From positions 30,388,224-30,452,223 of the forward strand of contig OZ023214.1 of assembly GCA_963995525.1 (NCBI GenBank): a DNA stretch of 64,000 nt, read 5' to 3'. This document shows positions 23,151 to 35,300 of the stretch, piece after piece. Under the pieces are notes generated by a model. It saw nothing but the letters and a program-made list of their open reading frames with translations, searched no databases and was not told the DNA's origin. Source of the stretch: Escarpia spicata (Eukaryota; Annelida; Polychaeta; Sabellida; Siboglinidae). Both the position numbers and the translations under genes were made by a program. The number at the start of each line of letters is the position of its first letter. Position 1 is the first letter of the stretch.

Positions 23151-26032
23151 TCACTGAACAGGAACTGGGCTCATTCTGCCGCTAGAAGACAAGCCGCCAG
23201 GCCCACTGTGTACAGACTGGATCGGCTCGGGGGTCACCATCAGTTTACACGACGAGTCATGTTCATCACTAGATGGCACTGCCACCAACGAAACACTCTT
23301 GATGGTGTCGCTGCTTTCGCTGCCATGGCGACCAGAAAAGTCTCGCTTACTGCTGTCTAGGATTGCCTTCAGGAGGGAATGGTTGAACAGGGTGTCCGCA
23401 GGGGGAGGGGTGACACCAAGAGAACTGTCGTGTGGCGACACCCAGTGTTCGTCCGTGAGGTGGGCCATAAGCGAGCAAGGTGTCATCTGGGCACCGCACA
23501 ACTGGCACGAAACGGGATCAGACGTCGACGTGGTGGCAGCGGCATCGGGATGTTTCTCTGCAATGTGCTGGCCGAATGCAAAGTCTTCTACATGCTCCAT
23601 GCAGATGTCACACGTCGACCAGCCACTGCCTCCAGACTGCACACTGTCCGTGTCGTTATCCGCATCACTCAACTCTGAATCGGAGTCATTCTCCCCGGCA
23701 CCCTTGAGGTTCTCAACGCAGTGCTCTTGTGCTAGATGTTTCACAAGAACGTGCCGTCGCATCCTGACGCCACAGAACTGGCAGTTGGCGAGGTCCACCT
23801 CCAGTTGTCGCTTCGTCTTCCACAGATGCGTATTGCAGCTGGTCGAATGACGCCGGAAGTTGCGACGTGGTATCGAATTGCCGCAGTTCGGACACAAGAC
23901 GAGAATGGGATCCTCTTTCGGGGTCGGCAGTATGTTCATGCCCGGATGCATCCGTCGCATGTGCTTCGTTAAGTATCGCCGCTTTGTGAACGTCTTGTGA
24001 CAGCAAAGACATTCAAACTGTTTCATCTCCGTGTCTGCCATGACCAAGCCGAATTCACTCTCTGTCTGATCGTAGAGATTGTCCCGACCGCCGATGTCTG
24101 GTGTGTGTTTCTTGTGTGACAGCTTCTCCATCATGCACTTTTCTGTGCTCAGGCAAGTCAGCAGCAGGTGGAAGTTCTTGAACTTGCTGCTGGAGGGTTC
24201 GTACAGGTCAGCTGACGAGTTGAGATCGCCCTCTGTCACCTCGTCAATTTTGTGACCGCAATCGAATGTCTGCATGTTTCCACTACACTCCTCTTTGGGA
24301 AATCTACACCGATCAAGTTTCAGGTTGTCAGAAGCGTGTTCCTTTGTCTTGGAAGATGAACTGTGCGTCTTGTTCGGGCTTCTCTTATGGACTTTCTTGT
24401 GACCAAGCAGCTTTGAAGCCGCATCTCTCTTTGATCGGACATCATTTGGCGAAACTTGTGTCAATCCTGTATGTCCATTATTGCCATAGCAGTCATATTC
24501 ATCCATGTGCCTGTAATCAGAGTAGTACTGCTCCTCCACTATGCGAGAGTAATTATGATCAAGCCGAATACGCTTTGTCAGCTCACCTGGTGGCTCGTGC
24601 GCACCACAATCACTAGGATGCCCACTGCCCAGCTTCTTACAACTGACCAGCCAACTTGCTGGCAGTTGGCTTCCCTTCACCCGACCTTCCAGCTGCTGCT
24701 TCAAGATCCTTGACTTTCCCGAGGATTCAGACAATGAAGACCTCTTCCGGTTGATGGTTTGGCCATCCCTTTTAGGCAGACTTGTATGTGACTTGTCAAC
24801 GACAGCTACAGGATGAGGAGGTGATGTAGATGTTGCCAATTGAAGTAATGTTTGTGCACATTCGGTGTCAGCTGCCGTTTTGAGTGTTGCAGCGGATATG
24901 TGAGGGTCACACAGATTTTGGGTTTCAGTCCCCAACTGAAGCAAATCTACAAGCAGAAAGGTTAACATGATATGGAATTGCACTTTACAATTTACTGACA
25001 ATAGTGACAATATGTTTTAAACACTTTCCATTTATCATAATATTTTTCCATGGCAATCTGTTAACAACCCCCACCATTATCTGTTCCCAAGAAATCTTGC
25101 CATTATATCCAACAATGCCTGTTTATAACGAAATTGAGCTCGACTGCCTGGCAAATGTGATATAAATGGATGTAGTTATGTTAATAAATATAAATCATTG
25201 GTTAATAACTGCCAGGACCCTTAATGCCGTGGAAACGTATTCACGGGATGGTGATATGCCATAAGAATATTTAATTATTTCACGAAAACCAACTTTTCTA
25301 ACAATCTGTTTCCTTAACATGAAATAAATAAATGGTCGGAAGTTACAATATGGATCTATTTTGCAAACGTTCCTTCAGATTTGTGTATGAAGATGGCATA
25401 TTTATACAGGGGACGTTCATCCGATGGCCCAGTATATTGATTTCTTAGTACAGTGCAATTAGGGCAAGGCGCTCTGTGAAGGAAGCCTAGTGGGAAGGTG
25501 GTGTTAATCTACAGATACTGCACCTACAAATACAAATTTGGTTGTGAACTTATCTTATGAAATTATGTCGGTTATGAGTTGTGTGTCAAACTGTCACTGA
25601 CGTTACCCTGGCCTGGGCACTGCTAATAAATATCATTAACATCATTGTACCTACTATAATTAACTCAAACATTGTCATACGCAGTCCATTATCAGTGACG
25701 TTTTATTTAGAAACTTAATCCCGCAATTTATAAGGCAGTAGTCATGGTAATTATATAACACCCACCAAAATGTTGCCATGTCACCTACGAAACGTCAACG
25801 ACTCTAGAAAGAAACATGGCGGGAGCTTCGCTTGTAATAGTTGTATATCGTTGCCGGTTGAACCGAAACTAGCCTACACTTGCTTATAGACACACAAAGA
25901 AACCATACACATATACTTCATACATTCAAAAGAGTTCGTTTCACGCTTTATTTTGGCCTGTGTGCAAACGGAACAACGTCTAATTTTAATGAAAAGTCAG
26001 ACTCAAAACGTAAACTTACCACTTTCCGCCAT
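23151..26032 (-). CDS. C2H2 zinc-finger protein, 602 aa, two coding exons
   Basis: Exon 1 codes only MAES plus one base (26032-26020, donor GTAAGT). Exon 2 is 24946-23151 (acceptor TGTAG); 13+1796 nt gives exactly 603 codons. The N-terminal half is polar and serine/lysine-rich (KRSSLSESSGKS, HKKVHKRSPNKTHSSSS), likely disordered with nuclear-import type basic runs. Five zinc fingers follow at about residues 315 (CLCCHKTFTKRRYL), 355 (CPNCGNSIPRR, C2HC type), 393 (CQFCGVRMRR), 449 (CDICMEHVED) and 484 (CQLCGAQM). Only the first resembles a classic DNA-binding finger; the others are spaced and atypical and could bind protein. A nuclear regulator is likely but the target is unknown. The start is chosen because ATGGCGGAAAGTG joins in phase and sits at the shared promoter with TMEM231. 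Continuing past the acceptor would add an unspliced 21-residue leader, which is unlikely. Confidence 0.85.
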
Positions 26033-26320
26033 ATTGCCTCTGTTGATGTTTGGCTGTTCGGTTATTTTCGTAAACTATCGATTTCCACGGACAATTTCCG
26101 TGACCTCACTTCTATTGGTCATTATTATTAGGAAACAACTAAACAAGTTCCTTCTTTAGGTTAAACAATTTCTTATATATCATAGAAACAATATTAAAAA
26201 TAAACAAATTTATTTTGATAAGGTATCTTTGATAAAATGTTCTGTGTATCTAGTAAATTAAATAATATTATCCAATTACCGAGTCCCACTTTCGCAGCTG
26301 CCGTATTAGTTTGTTTGGAA
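26033..26320. promoter_or_regulatory. Bidirectional promoter gap, zinc-finger gene / TMEM231
   Basis: 288 bp separate two divergent start codons. It must contain both transcription starts and both 5' untranslated regions, unless further non-coding exons lie elsewhere. It is AT-rich, without a CpG island or clear TATA box. Confidence 0.6.
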
Positions 26321-29300
26321 ATGGCGCTTTACGAAATTTATAGCCACGCAGAATTGCGGCGGTATAAAACCCACATTTGTTCAAAAGCAACATTAATACA
26401 AATATTTTGCTTACTATGTACGATTATCCCCCCGTTTTTTGTGGCTTACAGAATTGACGGTTTGTACATTAACGTTATACGACAGATTTTTAATATTCAT
26501 AAGTTTGCCGCCTTATATGCGAGTTCTGTCACTGCCTGAACTTGTCGCTAAGTGGCATATGTCGGGTACCGGTGTGGGGTGTTGTGTGTGTGTGTGGGGG
26601 GGGGGGTTAACAGACAGGGAGGGGTACCTTTATCCGATGCATGATGTTTCTTTTCATTTCCCCAGCTCGTTTGCCCGTCGCGAATCCAACCGGTTCTTTT
26701 TTGGTCCAGATATAAATTATGACTGTCTATGTTAGGTATATTAGATAACAATTCAGATATGTTATTTTTTATTAAATGGTTCCACAAGATAGAGTTTGTT
26801 ATGAAGTTTACGACACTTTAAATTTTGGTGATATCTTCATTATTTCCAACGTAATTCCACTTTTTGTTCTCAGAAAAACAACACTTTGGTATTGATCATA
26901 TAGGAAAACGACCATAACATTTTATATATTGAACATATTGATGTGAAATAAAAGTTATGTGACCCAACAAATCATATTGATATGATTTGACCTAATTAAT
27001 TGACCATTGTATATTTGACCTAATTATTGTGCTTATTTGCATTATTTGAATGTAATTAATTAGGAAGTGCTTACTAAACTATTGGAGGATTGAAGACTAT
27101 TATTATTATAGCACATTATGAAATCAGTAATTTTAATAACATAATTAATTGACCTTCACTGCATGTTTGACCTAATTACTGTGATTACTTGCATTATTTG
27201 GATGTAATTAACTAGGAAAAGTGCCTACTAAACTATTGGAGGATAGAAGATTATTAATATATGACATTGTTATAGCACATATGAAATTAGTTATTTAATG
27301 ACCTTATTAATTGACCTACCGGTATGTTTAATAATTGACCTATTTACCGTTATTAATTACATAAATCGGGTGTACAGCCCTGTAATCAATTAGGAAAAGG
27401 CCTACTATAGGTTGAACTCTGTCTGTAATATACTATGTCTATGCTACCTCTTAAAAAATATGTTACCAATTATGCATGACCTAATTAGTTGACCTATTTT
27501 CCTAATTAGTTGACCGATTTTAAACACTTAAATTTTTTTTACTATATTTCACTTCTTAATTATATAACAAATTTAATTTGAAACAATATAAACAACACGT
27601 GAAGTGGTGTAGTTTGAACAAAGAAAGGTCATAACAAATTAATTTGTTAATATAATATAACAAGTTAATTAAATAATAATTAATTATAACTTTATGTACA
27701 AAGAAAAAGCATTTCGTTTTAAAGATTGAGATGGGTTGGGATTTAAATAACAATGCTATGGAAAGCGTCACTAACAACTGACAATGCAATCAACAGACGC
27801 AGCTTCAGTCAGCTTGTACACATTTTTCTTTAAACATTTAATTTTGGCATGCTAATATAAAACTAAAAAACGTAAACATTAATTAGATATAGATTGTCAC
27901 TGTTACAAGTGAACAATAACACCAACGATATATGATGGTTGCGATAGATTTGGATTTAATTAATGCTGCAAAGCGCTAGCATGATACGGCGTCGACTGTT
28001 CAAAAATGTATGCCCAGAATTTTAAAGCTAATATTCCAATCTACACTAATATCGCAATTTCATTCGTTAATCTTTATATTTTATTTACGCATTTAACAAA
28101 CAAAGAAAACATTAAACTTCATTTATCTATACACACAAACTGCCGCGTTCAAAACAAAAAAGAAGCATCTCCATATGTAACATAGTTATCCATTGGTCGA
28201 TTCCATGCTCAAACGGCATGGTGAAGTAATTTGCATAGCAGCAGTGACGTGTTTTCTGCGACCTCTGATGTGATCTCTGACATGGCCCCGCGCCGGCGCC
28301 ATTTTCATGCACAAGAAATGGATCAGTTTTGGCCGCTAGATGGAAATACGCCACCTAACGGATACTGATATCACTATGTATGTGAGTATGTCTATGTGAC
28401 ATGTCACACTCATGGTGAGATATGGTCTTGTCGCTGATGGTGTAAAAAATAGAAATATGCCGTTTTCATAAAAAGCTGAAGAAACATTTGCGAAAGATAT
28501 TCATTTTCAGGGTTTCTGCCAGAAGGGTAAAAGGATAAAATGACGTACCAAAAAATAATTCTAGGGTACAGATACGTACCCAAAATAAGTCTTCTTTAAT
28601 GCCGAAGAATGAGCCCGAGCCAACACATTTATGCTAGCTATTCTGTGATTGGCTAAACATGGTATTCACTGCGGGATTGAAGCCTTCACCTCAGGATAGA
28701 ACATGGCGTACTGGTCAGACATGGGGTCAAATACATTTGTATTTGAAAGTATTTAAATACTTTTTAAAAAGTATTTTTGAAAGTATTTGACATAAAAGTA
28801 TTTGTATTTAAATACTTTCCTAAAGTATTTGAAATGTTCAAATACTTTTTCAAATACATAGGACGTGATTATCAATAAATGACAACTTAAAATTATTCTT
28901 GTTTGAATTCTTAAGAGTTGAGCAATTTTACTATGTCATTTGGCAATTCACCACTTTTCCGCTCATAAATAATGGCAAGGTAATGCCATTATGTGAGAAG
29001 TCATTGAGATCACTGGGTGAGAAGCCAACATCACCTTATTTGTCAGATGTCACTGTGGTGCAATTAGCTGGTCTGTGTTTTTTTATCATAGTTCCAGCTA
29101 ACCAAACTACCTACCTGGTACCTAACCAATGTGGCAGTGGCTGCTAAGGCCAGCTATTGTGTCTAATATTGGCTTGCTGTCTGTGGGTTAAGAGAAGGTT
29201 GTGGCTTCTCAAGTCAGATGGTACCATCATGATAAAAGCCAAGTTCGTTGTAACTGCAAGTTAGTTGCCTATGAACCTACAAACCATGGCTAGCAATATT

Positions 29301-32300
29301 GTATATTGTAATGTAGTCTGAAAGTAAAAAGTATTTAAAAAGTATTTCCAATGTATTTGTATTTAAATACTTTTGCATTTCAAAGTATTTGTATTTGACT
29401 CCCTCAAGAGTATTTGTATTTAAATACATTTCAATGTATTTGACCCCATGTCTGGTACTGGTATATTGGTAGGCCTAGTGTAAAGAATACACAATGCTGT
29501 CATGGCTGTACATTTTTCACGATGTTTTCGAGTATTAATTGTTTCTTGGTGATGAAAAATAACACAAGATACCATACTACATCATGAATCAGACTATTTA
29601 TTATAAAATGTAAAGGCAAGTTCACAATTTTCCTGCTGACTGTTATATTTGTCATTCATTCTCATACGAAACATGGAAATGATAATCATGAGCTGGGCCA
29701 GAAAATCGCTTTTCCGAGCATCTAGGAATCAAATTTTTTCTGACCCCCCAGACCAGGGCCTCATCCAGAGACCCATCCACCTGTCATTTGGACGGGTAGA
29801 ATTCAAAAATTGCATTTTTAGACGGGTTTAAATTGATTGTGGACGAGTCGCCAGGATGGCCCTTCCTTATCAGTCCATGTAGTTTTTTGCGCGGGCCAAC
29901 CTGAGATCAATGTTAGGGCAGGGAGATACAATAAACACTTGTCGATTACGACGAGACTTGATTGGATGGTTTAATGAACTGATTGGGTGATGTTATACAG
30001 GTACCAATTGAACATATTGCTGTAATTATTAGTGCCTGGGAAGAAGCCGCTCTTTCCATTCCCAAACTATTTCCGAGACCTAATTGTCAAAGTGACCGGC
30101 GACCACTAACAAGACAACAGTAACTAATACTGACTATCACAATAACTAACTAGCATTACCACAGCGGCCGCTGTATCTGGCAGATCTGGTGCTAAACTAT
30201 GACATGTCACCAGTAACGCAGCGCTTACATCGTTCAGTCCGCATTAAATAATACATATTTAATATCATTGGAACGAAAACGTAACACTTTACAATGGTGT
30301 AACGTTTTTAGAAGTATTCCTTTGTTTGACAAACTTATTGTCCGTGATTTAGTGAAAATGTGCACCAAAAATGTTAATGTCGACGGCGCTTCGCAAAAGG
30401 TACGGTTTACGCAAACACAGGTCGCGGCAAAACGAAAACCCGCACTTGTAAACATATTTGAATCGTAATGATTCTTAGTCAACCAATGAGGAGATGTGTT
30501 GGTCTTCACTGCTGACGTTACATGAAATGATGCCGTCAGACAAACAAAAGTTATGATGCTTTGAAGTGTAAACATGTTGTTTTACTTATGTTATCGTCCA
30601 ATATGCAACTTTGTGCATCAATGTTGCCATTTGTCAATTTTCCACTGCTCATCCCGCTTTGTTTAGTCGTCACGTGCATGGTCTAGGCATGGAGCTAATA
30701 TTATGATATGGTACTTGTACAACAAAAACATCCAATGCTTTAAAATTCCAAATGTTACCTTTCACAGTCCATTATACATTGTATACAATTTGTATACACA
30801 CATTTTCATTGCATATAAAAATTGGGATTCCACATTGAATATATTTTCTAATTAGTTATAATTCTGGTAGTAATTTTGCAAATTGTGGCAATTGTATGTT
30901 TTATAATGAAACTTATATGTGCTATATTGTAAGTGGCATTAAAAATGCTTTGAACAAAATATACATACAAATTAGGAATTCTCATTCAATAGCATAGGTA
31001 TATATATATATATATAATTATATATATATAATTATGTATATATATATATACTCGTAGTTGCTGCTGTGTTTTAAGAAGTATCTCTTTAATTCTTATGTAA
31101 ACAAATATACCTATTTGTTGTCATATTTATGTTGAACTTATTACTTACAATTCTGATCAAACATGAGATGTGCATTCAGCCATGTGCTCTGCCTTGCTTT
31201 CATAAAGGGTACTATGAACTTTTACTTTATTTTTATGATTGAAATTTAGCATGCAGATATATAATATATATATACATACATATATATACCTGCACGGTAA
31301 ATTTAGATAATCATACCTAGTGTGTCCAATCATAAAAATAAACTAAAAGTACATATCACCGTTACACGAGATGTGCATTCAGCCATGTGCCTTGCTTCGT
31401 CTAGCATGCAGATTGTGCATCCGATTGGGCGTTCAATTGCATACCCGACCGCTCTTCGTAGCATGCCGGGGGAAAATTGGACTTCCAAAAATTTGATCCT
31501 GAGGCCCCTGCCGATGGGCGGGGTCTGGGGCAGGCCTCACCCACGATCAAATTTTTGCCAGCCCAAATTTTTTCTGACATGCTGTGGTCAGGCACTCGAT
31601 CGAATGCGTGATCGGATGTGCAATAGGATATGCAACTATGACTATATCTATACATTACATATATATCTGCATGGTAAATTTTTACGCACATCTCATGAGT
31701 TATCAGAAATGTAAAGGTAAATAATATATATATATTGCGCTGTATCTAGTCTTCAGGACTGGTCAAAGCGCTTTACACTTTACTCCCTGGCAGACCTGTT
31801 CAATCGAACACCATCTCGACTTCTCTGGAAAGCATCCAGCCACGCTGCAATTAATGCGCGAAGACTGTTCATACACAAATATCCACCACTGTCTGTAGCC
31901 AGGTACTCATTCATACAGCTGAGTGAACTGGAACAACCTATAGTGAACGAACTTGCCCAAGGTTCAACACCGCCGCACTCTGGTTCTCTTGGTTGAGAGT
32001 CCGAACCTCTAGCCACTGCACCACGGCGCTAAGTAGCATTTTTCATGTCAAATGATGCATTTTCTGTTTAAAAGTGAAAAAAGAAGCCCATTTCTGTTCA
32101 GAAATATAATCTATTTTTTTAAATATTAAAAATATCACATTGTTATGATCTCTGCATCTAAATAATACTGTTTTACTCTGTGGTTAACTTTTCTAACAAC
32201 ATTTATTTGTGCAATATTTCAACACAATAACAACCATACATAATCAATTTAGATAATAAAATAATTCCTGTCACACAATAACATAAATGACTGGTTGTTT

Positions 32301-35300
32301 CTAATGCAGCAGTGCTTAATATATACGTTAATAAATATAAATTACATAAGTAATCATATTAACAATTATGAATGTTCAAATCACTGATGCTGTTTCATTT
32401 TAGCTAGCGCTATATATGACGCCATCCAGTAGAATTTGTTAGAACTACGAAACGTGGGCTACATCACTTTGAGCTAGCGTAACCTAGGCTGTTGTTATTC
32501 CTTCGAGTTTTGTGGTTGAAACTGGAATATGTACACTCGTGCGTGTTGTAATGATTTGACAATTACATTTAATTAGCAACATGTCTTCATCGCGGATGCG
32601 TCAGAGTGAATGATAGTAGGAATTGTTTATCGGTAAACGCGTCCGTCGTTAACGCAGCTTCGTTGTGAATGTAGCCTCGGTTTTAAATCTGATCATCCCC
32701 AGGAGTCACTCCCATGATAGAGTCGAAATGTTAATAATATACAGGTTACATAAAAAGCATTTGTAGAATTGTGTGTCCGGAAATTAACATCCCCCGTCCA
32801 AAAGATGGGTGTACAGGTCTCTAGATAAAGCCCTGGTTGACACCAAGGAGCCTATATTTAGATAGCGAGATCATGGCAGTCTACAACTGGAGTTTTTGTC
32901 CGCCATTTGGGCTTCAGCTAATGACTGCCTAACCGGCAAAACATGTGACCAAGTCGTCGGCAAAATTTGTGTGGTTTTATTATGCCATGCATAATGAATT
33001 TACATAACCATTCATAAAGTGTAGACCTCTGCATACAATGGAAAGCTCTGTTATTGGTCAATCTGCCAAAAATAACATCAGCTTGCTAAGATAATTCAGC
33101 GAATCAGAACAAAGCATTTTAAAAACTCTGGCCCTTCAGAGCTGAAGTAAACAACAAAATGGCAGACATTGTTGAAGAGAATTGTTCACTTCAAAAATTT
33201 ACTTCGGATTATCTCAAGTTACCGCAACAATATTTCGACAAAATGCCAAAGTTACCAAAGTTATGATTTTTATTGTAACAGGATGCTACAGAGGATTTTC
33301 GTTGGCCAGTTGCAGCCAACACAACCAGTAATATGTACGGTCTTTTTAATAAAAATGTGTTCTTTTTTAATCGCCTAAAAAAACATTTTGGTTAGTACAT
33401 CTGGTAGCTTGCAAAAGCCAATTACCCATCTGACACTTAAGGTAGCTGGGATGGGTATCATGTTTTTTTTCTTCATAGAACAGTAGGTGTCAGTATGAAC
33501 ATGTGTACTATTAAAAAAACCAAGGCACTAGCGCCATATGTCACCAATCCATCCTTTAAAACTAGTATTTTTAATGTGTATGTGGAAAGTCCCTTTTCAG
33601 ATTCTTGGAAACTGGCGATGTTTTCATAGTGACGATCACGTGTGCGTCAGCCCAGTTCAAACATAAATTCGTTCACCAAGAATGCAGATCATATAGTCTG
33701 GTTATTCTCATGCCACTTGCTGTTGTATTATAATTACCTAAATGCATCGCGCTGTCAAACCACCAAATACCAGCGGTAGTTTTGCTTATTCTCCCGATAC
33801 TGCCCGACCTCCGCCAGTTGTAATGGCACGTGACTGACCCCAGCAGGTGTCAATCAATCATAACACTTCATTAGACAACTTGGCGGGAAAACCTTGGGGG
33901 AAAATCTCAGTAATAGAAGTGTGTCAAATCGTATTAAAATAAACCACATGCCAGTGAAAAAGTCATATTTCTAAGCAAAAAACAAGCATCTGGTGACACT
34001 TGTGTTATCAGCAACAACCAGGAAGTATTATTTAATGTAACTTTTGATAAAAACTACAATACTTACAAAGCCATAACTTGGCATATGAACTCGACTTGTG
34101 TTTACCCAAAATTGCGCGGTCTTTCAATATTGTAAAAAAAAAATTATGAAGCTGTATTCAACTTAATATGCATTTGTTTACAAAAAACCTGTACAAATGT
34201 CAATAACATATTTGTACTTACAACCATACAAATTTTTCTTTTTGGGAGTTTCTCAAAATGAAATAAAATGCCATTTTAGGGTGATTTTTTACATATTTTT
34301 AATTGTCTTAAAACACATTTAAATATCACTAAACAACATAAACAAATCAATTCTTTTTGGTCTGGAGTATTGTTTAATGTGTTAGGCATTGTCTGAGAAT
34401 TTTTTTAAACTTTATCTTCAAAACATTTATTAATTTGATTTAAATTAAAACAAGCATGTCATAGGTAATCCTACCACCTTAAAGCCAATCCGTTGAACTT
34501 GCTCGTCACGAGACAACATATTTATGCTCATAAAAATGTCCTATAAGGATAACGTTATTAGTAATGTCTTGAAATCATCCATTAAGTGAGTTTACTCAAT
34601 TAAATCGTTCTCTAAAACAAGTGATTCGGTGTACTTGGTGACACAGTGAGGTATTTATTACCAGTGTTGCTGTGTGAATGCCATGGATCTTGTAGTTGCT
34701 TGCCACCTGAACAAATTAGTACCAAGAAATGTGAATATTATTTTTATTGAAATAAATAACGAGTGTAATTCTTGAGAATTGCCAGATAAACTATTCCGCA
34801 TATTAATGTATTTTGGTAACTGTTATTACAGGAGTGTATATGACTGACTGTTTACAGGGTTCTGGAGGAAGACTGAATTCTATCAAGAGCAGCCAGTCGT
34901 CCACTTCAAACACCAAGTTGTCGTTTTCATACAGTTGAAGAACGACTACGTAACATGGAGCACCCTGAAAAACTTCAACCAGCTGCAAATGGCACATGTC
35001 CGCCTCCCTATTGTCAAGGTGCTTCATAAATTTTTTTTATTTTATAGTGTTGAAAATTGACTAATTAAAGACATTCAGTCTTGGCGCCCAATTTCATATT
35101 TTATTGAACTAGCTTAAACACAATCATAGAGCAACAAACCAATTGTAGCAGTTATCACCATTAAGTGTTACCATAATGACCATATGTATTGGAACACTAT
35201 GTTTTGGGACACCCTAAAAATCTAGAAAAATAATAATTTTTCTGAACCGTATGTTTTGAGACATTTTTGTAAATGTAATTATTTCTTGTTCCTGTGTATT

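Larger units (their letters stand above)
29754..32832. mobile_element. Composite TIR element, about 3.1 kb, containing nested insertions
   Basis: The left end CAGGGCCTCATCCAGAGACC (then GGACGGG at about 29790) is matched by the right end, whose reverse complement reads CAGGGCTTTATCTAGAGACC. CAGGG ends suggest hAT, but no clean target duplication was found. Inside are a nested inverted-repeat element, a SINE and a block shared with 51.8-52.7 kb. The plus ORF at 30268-30468 is open but unrecognised. Confidence 0.6.

Noticed and set aside
25816..25875. Plus-strand ATGGCGGGAGC start near the zinc-finger promoter
   Set aside because: Frame closes after 18 codons and no donor in frame was convincing; the site lies in the zinc-finger gene intron.
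30234..30575. 113-codon minus-strand ORF starting with a signal-like hydrophobic stretch
   Set aside because: Lies inside a transposon; overlaps an opposing ORF; no family resemblance.
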